Position numbers and translations under genes: made by a program. 15,696 nt of DNA from Phocaeicola_A sp964580305 (GTDB lineage: Bacteria; Bacteroidota; Bacteroidia; Bacteroidales; Bacteroidaceae), in the NCBI GenBank assembly GCA_964580305.1, contig CAZOKL010000052.1, positions 1 through 15,696 of the forward strand. The letters are read 5' to 3'. Below the pieces are notes generated by a model. That model saw nothing but the letters and a program-made list of their open reading frames with translations. It was not told the origin of the DNA and ran no database searches. Positions 8,001 through 15,038 of this stretch are shown piece by piece. How positions within the stretch are numbered: position 1 is the stretch's first letter; each line of letters starts with the position of its first letter.

Positions 8001-9592
8001 ATGGGGTCAATGGGCGGATTGGTCACTTGCGCAAACTGCTGACGGAAATAGTTGAACAGCAACTGCGGCTTGTCGGAAAGCACGGCCAGCGGCGTGTCAT
8101 TGCCCATCGAGGCCGTCGGTTCCGCACCGGTCACACACATCGGAGTGATGGTGCGCTCAATGTCTTCCCGCGTGTAGCCGAACGCAAGAAGTTTCCGGGT
8201 GTAGTCTGTCACCGCATTGTCCACCCGGCGACCGCTCTTCAGCATGTCCAGCTCGATGCGGTTGGCCGAAAGCCACTGACGGTAGGGACGGGCCGAAGCG
8301 AGCTGTTCCTTCAGCGGGCCGTCATAATAAATCTTGCCCTCCTGCGTGTCAATCATCAGAATCTTGCCCGGCTGCAAGCGTCCTTTCTCCTTGATGTTTT
8401 CCGGGTCAAAGTTGATGACACCCACCTCACTAGCCACCACCATCATGTCGTTCTTCGTTATCAGATAACGGGCGGGGCGGAGTCCGTTGCGGTCAAGCAT
8501 TCCTCCGGCATAGCGTCCGTCACTGAAAAGCAGAGCTGCCGGGCCGTCCCACGGCTCCATGAGGATGGAGTGATATTCGTAAAACGCCTTCAAATCTTCA
8601 CTGATGGGGTTCTTGTCATTGAACGACTCGGGCACGAGCATTGCCATGGCATGAGGCAGACTCAGACCTGACATGACGAAAAACTCCAGCACATTGTCGA
8701 GCGAGGCGCTGTCGCTCATGTTGGGTTGCAGAATGGGACGTATGTCTTTCACATTGCCCAGGAGCGGGGTTGAGAGCACGCTCTCGCGAGCCTCCATCCA
8801 GCCACGGTTGCCACGGATGGTGTTTATCTCACCGTTGTGGGCCATGAGGCGGAACGGTTGCGCCAGGCTCCACGTGGGGAAAGTGTTCGTGCTGAAACGC
8901 GAGTGCACGATGGCCAGTCCGCTGGTGAAGTAAGGCTGGGTCAAGTCACAGAAGTATTCGCGCACCTGCATCGATGAAAGCATACCTTTATATATCATGT
9001 TCTTGTTCGAGAGCGACACAATGTAGAAATCCTTGTGCGACACGCGACGCTCGATTTTCTTGCGGATGATGTAGAGTTTGCGCTCGAAGCCCTCCACCTC
9101 AGACACACCGGTGATGAACACCTGCTTGATGTCCGGTTCCGTTTCCTGCGCGCTTTTGCCCAGGATGTCCGAATTGACGGGCACTGTCCGCAGATGCATC
9201 AGCGACAGTCCCTCGCGCTCGATTTCTTCAATCATTACCCGCAGAATATCCGCCTGCACTTCCTTGTCTTTGGGCAGAAACACCAACCCGGTGCCATACT
9301 TGCCCTTTTCAGGCACGGGAATCCCCTGCAAGAGGATGAATTCATGGGGTATCTGCACCATGATGCCCGCACCGTCGCCCGTCTTGTTGTCTGCTCCTTC
9401 AGCTCCGCGGTGTTTCATGTTTTCAAGCACCTTGAGGGCGGCATCGACCAATTCGTGCGACTTGTTTCCGTGAATATTAACAATCATGCCCACACCACAA
9501 GCGTCATGCTCGTGTTCCGGACGATAAAGCCCGCAAGCGGATTGCGGCACTTCTCCCTTCTCTTTTTCCAAAGTGATACATTTCATCGGCAT
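5090..9592 (-). CDS. gltB: Glutamate synthase large subunit
   Basis: GltB is the catalytic subunit of glutamate synthase: it hydrolyses glutamine, channels the ammonia inside the protein and makes glutamate from 2-oxoglutarate on FMN. The start at 9592 (MPMKCITLEK) is favoured because it lies about 45 nt below a consensus promoter. A second ATG at 9586 is possible, and one at 9655 would fall upstream of the promoter. The protein has 1500 residues, full length for the family. The glutaminase nucleophile is Cys32 in DACGVGM, so a propeptide of about 31 residues is expected to be removed. The FMN domain holds GGTGASP (about 1046-1052). The 3Fe-4S cluster ligands are Cys1122, Cys1128 and Cys1133 (CVMMRKCHANTC). 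The C-terminal beta-helix (GXGXG) domain follows. The gene is intact and leads the gltB-gltD-asnB run. Confidence 0.98.
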   Translation of the reverse strand: MPMKCITLEKEKGEVPQSACGLYRPEHEHDACGVGMIVNIHGNKSHELVDAALKVLENMKHRGAEGADNKTGDGAGIMVQIPHEFILLQGIPVPEKGKYGTGLVFLPKDKEVQADILRVMIEEIEREGLSLMHLRTVPVNSDILGKSAQETEPDIKQVFITGVSEVEGFERKLYIIRKKIERRVSHKDFYIVSLSNKNMIYKGMLSSMQVREYFCDLTQPYFTSGLAIVHSRFSTNTFPTWSLAQPFRLMAHNGEINTIRGNRGWMEARESVLSTPLLGNVKDIRPILQPNMSDSASLDNVLEFFVMSGLSLPHAMAMLVPESFNDKNPISEDLKAFYEYHSILMEPWDGPAALLFSDGRYAGGMLDRNGLRPARYLITKNDMMVVASEVGVINFDPENIKEKGRLQPGKILMIDTQEGKIYYDGPLKEQLASARPYRQWLSANRIELDMLKSGRRVDNAVTDYTRKLLAFGYTREDIERTITPMCVTGAEPTASMGNDTPLAVLSDKPQLLFNYFRQQFAQVTNPPIDPIREELVMSLTEYIGAVGSNILLPDESHCKMVRLPHPILTNTQLDILCNIRYKGFKTVKLPILFRVSEGKAGLQEALANLCRRAEESVSEGVNYIILSDRDIDAEHAAIPSLLAVSAVHHHLIAVQKRVQTALVVESGEIREVMHAALLLGYGASAINPYMAFAVLDHLVKRGEVQMNYETAEKNYIKAICKGLYKVMSKMGISTIRSYRGAKIFESVGVSAELLKDYFGTTVSSIGGIRLKEIARDYTAFHDAGFVPGEVGELLPHIGQFSYRKDGELHAWNPETISKLQLATRLGDYAKFKEFTAAVDKKEHPIFLRDFFRFKRNPIPVEQVESVDDIVKHFVTGAISFGAISKEAHEALALAMNKLGARSNTGEGGEDSVRFHEEFDGISLCSKTKQVASGRFGVTTEYLVNAEEIQIKVAQGAKPGEGGQLPGFKVNEVIARTRHSIPGISLISPPPHHDIYSIEDLAQLIFDLKNVNPRAQISVKLVAESGVGTIAAGVAKAKADLIVISGAEGGTGASPASSMRYAGIPPEIGLSETQQTLVLNGLRGQVRLQTDGQLKTGRDIISMALLGAEEFAFGTTALIVLGCVMMRKCHANTCPVGVATQDPVLRAHFRGHYTYVVNYFRFLAQEVREYLAEMGFTRLSDIVGRTDLIETDSSQSLLDFTHILHKVDNGAALHNVTAQQHDIDHVMDVAMLAASRDALEQRREVSLEYAIGNTDRSVGAMLSGAVAARYGEAGLPDRTIQVKFKGSAGQSFGAFLARGISFRLEGEANDYLGKGLSGGRISVQPPVRSGFAAEDNTIAGNTLLYGATSGEVYINGRVGERFAVRNSGAIAVVEGAGDHCCEYMTGGRVVVLGETGRNFAAGMSGGVAYVWDKNGNFDYFCNMDMVELSLLEDSAARKELHELVRQHYLYTGSELARTMLDDWNHYLSQFIQVTPIEYKKVLAEEQMRKLQEKIAEVQRDY

Positions 9593-9625
9593 TATATTTC
9601 TTTTTGTTCTAAATATTAGCGACAC

Positions 9626-9640
9626 TATTGCAATATGCAC
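9626..9640. promoter_or_regulatory. Palindrome at the gltB transcription start region
   Basis: TATTGCAATA (9626-9635) is a perfect 10-bp palindrome. With the adjoining TGCAC it reads GTGCATATTGCAATA on the minus strand. It lies directly downstream of the predicted -7 element, where the transcript should begin, so it is a candidate operator. Similar TGCAT half-sites occur before the P-II and porin genes. Short AT-rich palindromes can arise by chance. Confidence 0.35.
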
Positions 9641-9641
9641 G

Positions 9642-9673
9642 CAAATATAGCACACCTTCTAAACAATAACAAA
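9642..9673 (-). promoter_or_regulatory. Consensus Bacteroidetes promoter of gltB
   Basis: On the minus strand, TTTG (9670-9673) is followed after exactly 20 nt by TATATTTG (9642-9649). Both elements match the sigma-ABfr consensus (TTTG, 19-21 nt, TAnnTTTG) without mismatch. The predicted start near 9635 leaves a leader of about 43 nt before the gltB ATG. Confidence 0.8.
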
Positions 9674-9848
9674 AAAAATTCTTAGCCCGATAACAATAAT
9701 TTAAACATATGAATAATGTGCTTTCATTTTCGTTTTTAGATATGGCAAATATTTACGATTTAAAACATAAACCTTTCTATTTGGTTTGTTTTTATCACAA
9801 CAGGCCCGGGATATATAATTTAACATTTACATCAAGAAAGCAGGCAAC
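9674..9848. other. AT-rich intergenic stretch upstream of the gltB promoter
   Basis: No gene is supported here. The stretch is strongly AT-rich apart from CCCGGG at 9805-9810. TTATCACAAC, 3 nt, CCCGGG (9792-9810) recurs almost unchanged inside the glnN terminator (9993-10010). The position upstream of a strong promoter makes it a reasonable place for regulator binding, but I see no convincing operator. Confidence 0.5.
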
Positions 9849-9958
9849 GAGCGGAAAGGAGGGCGGACAAGAGCGGAAAGGAAGGCCGGCACAAGCGGAA
9901 AGGAAGGCCGGCACAAGCGGAAAGGAGAGCCGGTAAGAGCGGAATAGAGCCCGCTCAA
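9849..9958. repeat. Tandem array of about 22-bp GC-rich units
   Basis: About five units based on GCGGAAAGGARGGCCGGCACAA lie head to tail, starting at 9849, 9871, 9895 (its GA prefix lost), 9917 and 9937. The last is degenerate and ends in a small GAGCGG/CCGCTC hairpin. The array falls between the glnN terminator and the gltB promoter region. The first unit shares 17 identical bases with 1532-1548. The G+C content contrasts sharply with the AT-rich flank. Confidence 0.85.
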
Positions 9959-9977
9959 CCGAGCTGTTTATCAGACG

Positions 9978-10011
9978 AAAAACCCCGGGAAATTATCACA
10001 ACTTCCCGGGG
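9978..10011 (-). terminator. Intrinsic terminator of glnN
   Basis: On the minus strand, CCCCGGGAA (10011 to 10003) pairs perfectly with TTCCCGGGG (9991 to 9983). The loop is about 11 nt and five T follow (9982-9978). It lies 35 nt past the glnN stop and should separate the porin/P-II/amtB/glnN transcript from gltB. Confidence 0.92.
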
Positions 10012-10046
10012 CTCATGAGTACAAGGCAATTTAAGTACTCTTCCTT

Positions 10047-12236
10047 TTATCTTATGAATAGCAACTCACGGTATTTGGGCAACGTCCACATCTGGTTGTC
10101 CACGATGAGTTCCAATTTATCGATGTGGTAGCGGATTTGCTCCAACATCGGCGCAATGGTGTCATGATAGACAATGGCCTTCTCACGCTCGTCCGTAATT
10201 TTGTTAGCCACCTTGCGGGCTTCGACCATCGCATCAACATGTTCCTTGATGTAGGTCGTGTGCTCGGCAATCTTGCAGATGATGGCCTTGTTCTCGGCAG
10301 ACAGATTGTCGGCCTGGTCGGCAGGGAAGAGGCCTTTCAGCTTATAGACGTTATCAATGAGTTTCGTCTGATATTCCGTGGCAACGGGGACAATGTGGTT
10401 CATCACCAGGTCACCCAGCACACGGGCCTCGATTTGTATCTTTTTCGTATAGGTTTCCCACTTCACTTCGTTGCGTGCCTCCAGCTCCTTGCGCGTCATC
10501 ACGCCCATGGTTTCAAACATCTGGATGCTCTCCGGTGTCAGATAGCGGTCGAAAATGAGCGGGCAGCTTGTCTCGCAGTCCAATCCGCGGCGTTCAGCCT
10601 CAGCTTTCCACTCGTCGCTGTATCCGTTGCCATCGAAGCGGATGGGCTTGCTCTCCTTGATGTACTTGCGCACCACTTTCAGGATGGCCGATACTTTGGG
10701 TTCGCCTCCGGCTATCAGCGCATCGACTTCCTGTTTGAAGATGACGAGCTGTTCGGCCAGGGCCGTGTTGAGAGCTATCATTCCGCTGGCACAGTTGGCC
10801 TCTGAACCCACGGCACGGAATTCGAAGCGGTTGCCCGTAAAGGCGAAAGGCGATGTGCGGTTGCGGTCGGTGTTGTCAATGAGCAACTCCGGAATCTGCG
10901 GGATGTCGAGCTTCATGCCTTGCTTGCTACTCAATCCAACGAGTTCGTCCTCCGAACTGCTCTCCAAGTGGTCAAGCACACGGCTGAGCTGCGTGCCCAG
11001 GAAAGAGGAGATGATGGCGGGCGGTGCCTCGTTGGCGCCCAGACGGTGAGCATTGGTGGCGCTCATGATGGATGCCTTGAGCAAGCCGTTGTGACGGTAG
11101 ACAGCCATAAGCGTGTTGACCACGAAGGTGATGAAGCGCAGGTTGTCTTCTGCAGTCTTGCCGGGAGCCATGAGCAGGATACCGGTGTCGGTGCCGAGTG
11201 ACCAGTTGTTGTGCTTGCCTGAACCGTTGACTCCTTTGAAAGGTTTCTCATGAAGCAACACGCGGAAACCGTGTGTGCGGGCAACCTTGCGCATGAGCGA
11301 CATGATGAGCATGTTGTGGTCAACGGCCAAGTTGCACTCCTCGAAAATGGGAGCCAATTCGAACTGGTTGGGAGCAACCTCGTTGTGACGGGTCTTCACG
11401 GGGATGCCCAGTTCAAGAGCTTGAATTTCAAGGTCTTTCATAAAAGCAGCCACACGCGTGGGGATAGCACCGAAGTAATGGTCTTCCAACTGTTGGTTCT
11501 TCGAAGCCTCATGCCCCATGAGCGTGCGGCCGGTCAACAACAAATCAGGACGGGCTGCATAAAGCCCTTCGTCCACCAAGAAATATTCCTGTTCCCAACC
11601 CAGATAGGCCACAACCTTTTTCACGTCGGGATTAAAATAATGACATACATCCGTGGCTGCTTTGTCCACAGCACGCAAGGCCTTGAGCAAGGGGGCCTTG
11701 TAGTCGAGTGATTCACCCGTGTAGGCAATGAACACCGTGGGAATGCACAGCGTGTCGTCTACGACAAACACCGGTGATGAGGGGTCCCACGCTGAATAAC
11801 CGCGTGCCTCAAAAGTGTTGCGGATACCTCCGTTGGGGAATGATGAGGCATCGGGTTCCTGTTGCACAAGCAGTTTTCCGGAAAATTCTTCCATCATACC
11901 GCCCTTGCCGTCATGTTCCACAAAGGCATCATGTTTCTCGGCCGTGCCTTCAGTCAGTGGCTGGAACCAGTGGGTGTAATGAGTGACGCCCAGTTCCATC
12001 GCCCAGCGTTTCATACCTGCAGCCACCTCGTCGGCAATGCTGCGATCAAGGGCTGCCCCGTTGTCCATCGCGTCAACCAGACGCTCATACACTTTCGAAG
12101 GCAGATACTTGAACATCTTCTCACGGTTGAACACATACTTTCCAAAATACTCACTCGGCCGTTCAGCGGGTGTAGCTACCTCGCGCGGCTTTGTCTGGAA
12201 AGCCTTTTCTACGACTCTGAATCTCAGTGTTGACAT
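10047..12236 (-). CDS. glnN: Glutamine synthetase type III
   Basis: This enzyme joins ammonia to glutamate using ATP, the entry step of the GS-GOGAT route, and acts in the cytosol as a large oligomer. At 729 residues it has the length of the type III family first described in Bacteroides fragilis, much longer than types I and II. The start MSTLRFRVVEKAFQ at 12236 fits family N-termini. Characteristic stretches are HNEVAPNQFELAP (about 281-296), GSGKHNNWSLGTD (about 335-348) and NRTSPFAFTGNRFEFRA (about 457-474), which supply metal, ATP and glutamate contacts. It lies 45 nt below amtB with no promoter motif in the gap and is followed by a strong terminator, so it is the last gene of that operon. 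Type III enzymes are not known to be adenylylated like type I. Confidence 0.97.
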   Translation of the reverse strand: MSTLRFRVVEKAFQTKPREVATPAERPSEYFGKYVFNREKMFKYLPSKVYERLVDAMDNGAALDRSIADEVAAGMKRWAMELGVTHYTHWFQPLTEGTAEKHDAFVEHDGKGGMMEEFSGKLLVQQEPDASSFPNGGIRNTFEARGYSAWDPSSPVFVVDDTLCIPTVFIAYTGESLDYKAPLLKALRAVDKAATDVCHYFNPDVKKVVAYLGWEQEYFLVDEGLYAARPDLLLTGRTLMGHEASKNQQLEDHYFGAIPTRVAAFMKDLEIQALELGIPVKTRHNEVAPNQFELAPIFEECNLAVDHNMLIMSLMRKVARTHGFRVLLHEKPFKGVNGSGKHNNWSLGTDTGILLMAPGKTAEDNLRFITFVVNTLMAVYRHNGLLKASIMSATNAHRLGANEAPPAIISSFLGTQLSRVLDHLESSSEDELVGLSSKQGMKLDIPQIPELLIDNTDRNRTSPFAFTGNRFEFRAVGSEANCASGMIALNTALAEQLVIFKQEVDALIAGGEPKVSAILKVVRKYIKESKPIRFDGNGYSDEWKAEAERRGLDCETSCPLIFDRYLTPESIQMFETMGVMTRKELEARNEVKWETYTKKIQIEARVLGDLVMNHIVPVATEYQTKLIDNVYKLKGLFPADQADNLSAENKAIICKIAEHTTYIKEHVDAMVEARKVANKITDEREKAIVYHDTIAPMLEQIRYHIDKLELIVDNQMWTLPKYRELLFIR

Positions 12237-12281
12237 AATTTTGTTGCTATTTTTAAAAGGTTTGTGAAGTTACTAATTGTA

Positions 12282-13544
12282 TCAATGATTGTAGGCAGAC
12301 TCTCCATGCTCATAGATGTCAAGACCTTCTTCTTCCACACGCTTGTCTACGCGGATGCCCACCAGCTTGTCTGTCACCTTGAAAAGGATGAAGGTCATCA
12401 CACCGCTGAAGATAATGGATACGAGTGTGGCCAAGATTTGTATGCCCAACTGGTTCCAGTCGCCAAATAATGCTCCTTCCACTCCTCCTTCGCCAGAGAT
12501 GGCCTGCGTAGCGAAGACACCGGTAAGGATAGAACCGACGATACCGCCTATACCGTGTACACCAAAGGCATCAAGTGTATCGTCATAGCCGAACTTAGGC
12601 TTAATGACTGCCACCATGTAGAAGCAAACCAGTGAAGAAACAAGTCCGATGACGAACGCACCCAGCAAATCGACTGTTCCCGCAGCGGGTGTAATGGCCA
12701 CCAAACCGGCAACAGCTCCTGTGCAGGCACCCACAGTCGTGGGCTTGCGATTGAAGATGCGGTCAACAACCATCCATGTCAATGCTGCCACACATGTTGC
12801 CACGTGAGTGACGAGGAACGCATTGGCTGCAATGCCGTCGGCAGCCAGTCCGCTACCTGCATTGAATCCGAACCATCCCAGCCACAGAAATGCCGTGCCC
12901 ATGAAAACGAAGGTTACATTGTGAGGCATCATAGGCTGTCCCGGGCGATAGTCGCTGCGTCGCCCAACGAGAAGTGCCATCATCAAAGCAGATATACCCG
13001 CATTGATGTGAACCACGGTGCCTCCGGCAAAGTCGATTGCTCCCATTTCCTGGAGGAATCCTCCACCCCACACCCAGTGGGCCATGGGCATATAAACCAA
13101 CACACACCAAAGCACAGTGAACACCAGAAAACCGGAAAACTTCACCCGCTCAGCAAACGAGCCCAGAATCAAAGCCGGTGTGATGATGGCAAACATACAC
13201 TGGAAAAGAACAAACAGCAGTTCCGGAATTTCGCCTGTCGTCAGCGTTTGCGGAGTGATGCCGTTCAAGAACACTTTGTCGAAACCGCCAATCACGGCTC
13301 CCAACGGGCTACCAGCCTCCATCAGTCCCGTGCCGAACACAAAACTATAACCGAAAGCCACCCACAGCACGCTCACGACGCCAACGATAAGCATGCTCTG
13401 CATGATGATGCTGAGTACATTTTTCTGACGCACCAGGCCGCCATAGAAAAGAGCGATGCCGGGAATCGTCATCAATAAGACCAAGATGGTGGCAACTATA
13501 ATCCATGCCGTGTTGCCGGTGTCGAGTAAATATGTCGTATCCAT
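12282..13544 (-). CDS. amtB: Ammonium channel/transporter
   Basis: AmtB is an inner-membrane channel that conducts ammonium or ammonia into the cell and is normally plugged by P-II when nitrogen is plentiful. The 420-residue protein has about 11 hydrophobic segments. Asp171 in DFAGGTVVHINAG corresponds to the conserved substrate-site Asp160 of the E. coli protein. The twin pore histidines are His179 (VVHIN) and His330 (VHGIGG). Phe118 in the FAIITPALILGS segment fits a phenylalanine-gate position. The N-terminus begins directly with a membrane segment (MDTTYLLDTGNTAWIIVATI), with no obvious cleaved signal peptide. It sits between the P-II gene (38 nt upstream) and glnN (45 nt downstream), the usual channel-regulator pairing. 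Confidence 0.97.
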   Translation of the reverse strand: MDTTYLLDTGNTAWIIVATILVLLMTIPGIALFYGGLVRQKNVLSIIMQSMLIVGVVSVLWVAFGYSFVFGTGLMEAGSPLGAVIGGFDKVFLNGITPQTLTTGEIPELLFVLFQCMFAIITPALILGSFAERVKFSGFLVFTVLWCVLVYMPMAHWVWGGGFLQEMGAIDFAGGTVVHINAGISALMMALLVGRRSDYRPGQPMMPHNVTFVFMGTAFLWLGWFGFNAGSGLAADGIAANAFLVTHVATCVAALTWMVVDRIFNRKPTTVGACTGAVAGLVAITPAAGTVDLLGAFVIGLVSSLVCFYMVAVIKPKFGYDDTLDAFGVHGIGGIVGSILTGVFATQAISGEGGVEGALFGDWNQLGIQILATLVSIIFSGVMTFILFKVTDKLVGIRVDKRVEEEGLDIYEHGESAYNH

Positions 13545-13582
13545 AATCGTATCAAGTTTTTTATTGGGTTGTCAACTAATTC

Positions 13583-13939
13583 CTATTTTTCTTTTTCCAT
13601 ATTATATAAGGAAGAATCTCCTCTTACACCCGTGCGGATGCTAATGGCATCCTCCACCGGAATGATGAAGATGCGCCCGTCACCGATATCGCCCGTGCGA
13701 GCAGCTTGCATCACGGCCTTGACAGTCTTCTCCACATTCTTTTCCCTCACAACGATGGAGAGCAGGATGCGCTCGATGGAGCTTGTGTCATACATCACTC
13801 CACGATAAACCCGTTCTTCTCTCATTTTTCCCACGCCTCTTACATCGTAGTAAGAGAACCACTCGATGTCAGCTGCCAAGAGCGCTTCTTTCACGTTCTC
13901 GAAACGACTCCGGCGAATGATTGCTTCAATCTTCTTCAT
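13583..13939 (-). CDS. P-II family nitrogen regulatory protein
   Basis: P-II proteins are trimers that bind ATP, ADP and 2-oxoglutarate and control AmtB and other nitrogen proteins. The 118-residue protein starts MKKIEAIIRR like E. coli GlnB. It keeps YRG before the T-loop tyrosine (Tyr50, matching Tyr51), TGDIGDGRIF (82-91) and IRTG (101-104). Departures seen by eye alignment are a T-loop one residue shorter and Met39 where GlnB has the 2-oxoglutarate/Mg ligand Gln39. Arg57 stands for Lys58, Asp84 for Lys85 and Ser100 for the ATP-contacting Arg101. It lies 38 nt before amtB, the usual GlnK position, so it most likely gates AmtB. The substitutions suggest altered effector binding and may be normal for a Bacteroidetes subfamily. 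Whether Tyr50 is uridylylated is unknown; no GlnD is in the window. Confidence 0.95.
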   Translation of the reverse strand: MKKIEAIIRRSRFENVKEALLAADIEWFSYYDVRGVGKMREERVYRGVMYDTSSIERILLSIVVREKNVEKTVKAVMQAARTGDIGDGRIFIIPVEDAISIRTGVRGDSSLYNMEKEK

Positions 13940-13969
13940 AATAATACTCTGTTTAATTTATATATAACG

Positions 13970-13984
13970 TGCATTGTATTGCAT
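13970..13984. promoter_or_regulatory. TGCAT-type element upstream of the P-II gene
   Basis: TGCATTGTATTGCAT lies about 30 nt upstream of the P-II start. It shares CGTGCAT and ATTGCA with the element at the gltB start and TGCATT with the palindrome before the porin gene. No consensus promoter is visible in this 73-nt gap. It may be an operator, a regulatory site for an internal promoter, or chance. Confidence 0.25.
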
Positions 13985-14012
13985 CCTAAAAACATCCTTT
14001 TACAAGTTTTCC

Positions 14013-14720
14013 TTACAGACTTACTCCAAACACGAAATAAGCACCTCCCGTAGCAGGATTCCATGTGCACTTGGCAAAAACCGGCAGTGCAAACCGGCTT
14101 GTAAGCGGAATCTCACGGCTCACTCCTACACTCACGTCGGTTACCTCAAAACCTCCAGCTCCATCATTATAGAACGTTGTGGCCCAAGGTGTGGCACCTG
14201 CTTCAACCGTCCAGTCAAATCCTCCCAAGCGGAATGGCACGGAAAGGTTAAAATAGGACGAATAAGCGCGGTCACCGTCATCGTTCACTCCATCATTCCC
14301 GGCGAGGTTCGTATACCAATTAAGAGCCAGGAAGCCAAAGTCATAACCAATCTGGGCCTCAAACACATGAGAAGTATTTCTCGCCCCGTAACGGAAATAA
14401 CCCGGTCCGCCATTAAACCAATAGTCCGTAACCGAAAGGCTAAATCCACCTGTGGTATATCCCAGCGTGAGGTCAAATTCTTTCGTGTCATCCTTATCGA
14501 TACCCACCGAGCCCCATGCCGTCAACGACAAACCTTTATAGTCAAGTGACACACATGGCTGAATGCTCACATTACCCAGATCTTGTCCACGCCAGACATA
14601 TCCACTCACTAAATCAGCACCAACAGAAGCCCCTACACGGCTCTGTGCCATTACCCCTAAGGGTAGCAACGCCACCAGCATGCCCAGCAACGCGGCTTTT
14701 ACTTTCTTTTTTTCTCCCAT
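14013..14720 (-). CDS. TorF-like putative outer-membrane porin
   Basis: This is probably an outer-membrane beta-barrel protein of the family annotated as TorF putative porins. The start at 14720 (MGEKKKVKAALLGML) gives a clear signal peptide with cleavage after VMA, about residue 25. An upstream Met at 14819 would precede it with 33 unrelated residues. The mature part is a series of alternating beta strands (GADLVSGYVWRGQDLG, SVTDYWFNGG, NWYTNLAG) and ends in an aromatic-hydrophobic strand, YFVFGVSL, typical for barrel insertion. It has 235 residues. It lies 73 nt ahead of the P-II gene, in the same direction, with no consensus promoter between. It therefore appears to lead the P-II/amtB/glnN operon, and a role in letting small nitrogen compounds cross the outer membrane is inferred from that alone. 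Confidence 0.85.
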   Translation of the reverse strand: MGEKKKVKAALLGMLVALLPLGVMAQSRVGASVGADLVSGYVWRGQDLGNVSIQPCVSLDYKGLSLTAWGSVGIDKDDTKEFDLTLGYTTGGFSLSVTDYWFNGGPGYFRYGARNTSHVFEAQIGYDFGFLALNWYTNLAGNDGVNDDGDRAYSSYFNLSVPFRLGGFDWTVEAGATPWATTFYNDGAGGFEVTDVSVGVSREIPLTSRFALPVFAKCTWNPATGGAYFVFGVSL

Positions 14721-14765
14721 AAAAATAATAATAATAAATAATATTAATCCTTTTTTCTCATCACA

Positions 14766-14790
14766 TTTGTCAATGCATGCATTACACAAA
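14766..14790. promoter_or_regulatory. Extended palindrome upstream of the porin gene
   Basis: AATGCATGCATT (14772-14783) is a perfect 12-bp palindrome. TTTGT on one side and ACAAA on the other extend it to about 25 bp with one base of asymmetry. The symmetry fits a binding site for a dimeric regulator. It lies within the predicted leader, about 50 nt before the start codon. Confidence 0.4.
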
Positions 14791-14940
14791 TTAGTTATCC
14801 TGCCAACCTTTCTACCCATGAACTTACGCTGAAGTTGTCGGTAATTTCACTACGCAGTAGACTGTTCATATTGGAGACTCCCCGATAAAGGCCTCATACT
14901 TTATATTGTCATCAACCTCTATAGCAGGTCGGATAAGTCT

Positions 14941-14972
14941 CCCGGCAGGGCGGAATCAAATACCCTGCCGGG
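14941..14972. other. Perfect 10-bp GC-rich stem-loop in the porin leader
   Basis: CCCGGCAGGG (14941-14950) pairs perfectly with CCCTGCCGGG (14963-14972) across a 12-nt loop. Neither side has a T-tract, so it is not a standard intrinsic terminator. It could be a leader regulatory structure or an mRNA-stabilising hairpin. Confidence 0.6.
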
Positions 14973-15011
14973 GCTTGTCCTGTCTCTCCCTCCCTATAAA
15001 CGAGTCAGCTT

Positions 15012-15038
15012 GATAGAAGATAAAACGTTTTTTCTATC
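15012..15038. other. Hairpin with T-tract near the porin leader 5' end
   Basis: GATAGAAGA pairs with TTTTCTATC (one G-U pair) around AAAACGTTT. On the plus strand it is followed by five T (15039-15043) and would look like a terminator, but no plus-strand gene precedes it. On the minus strand it would form the very 5' end of the porin leader. Confidence 0.45.

Noticed and set aside
4979..8671. Several long plus-strand frames opposite gltB
   Set aside because: All are antisense to a full-length, motif-complete glutamate synthase and show no domain of their own.
9709..9936. A 75-codon plus-strand frame across the gltB-glnN gap
   Set aside because: Its second half is only the translated tandem repeat, and its first half is AT-rich with no known motif.
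9849..9958. Possible CRISPR array
   Set aside because: The units are directly adjacent with no unique spacers and there are no cas genes, so it is a plain tandem repeat.
14941..14972. The GC-rich stem-loop as an intrinsic terminator
   Set aside because: There is no T-tract on either side, so I list it as an unassigned leader structure.
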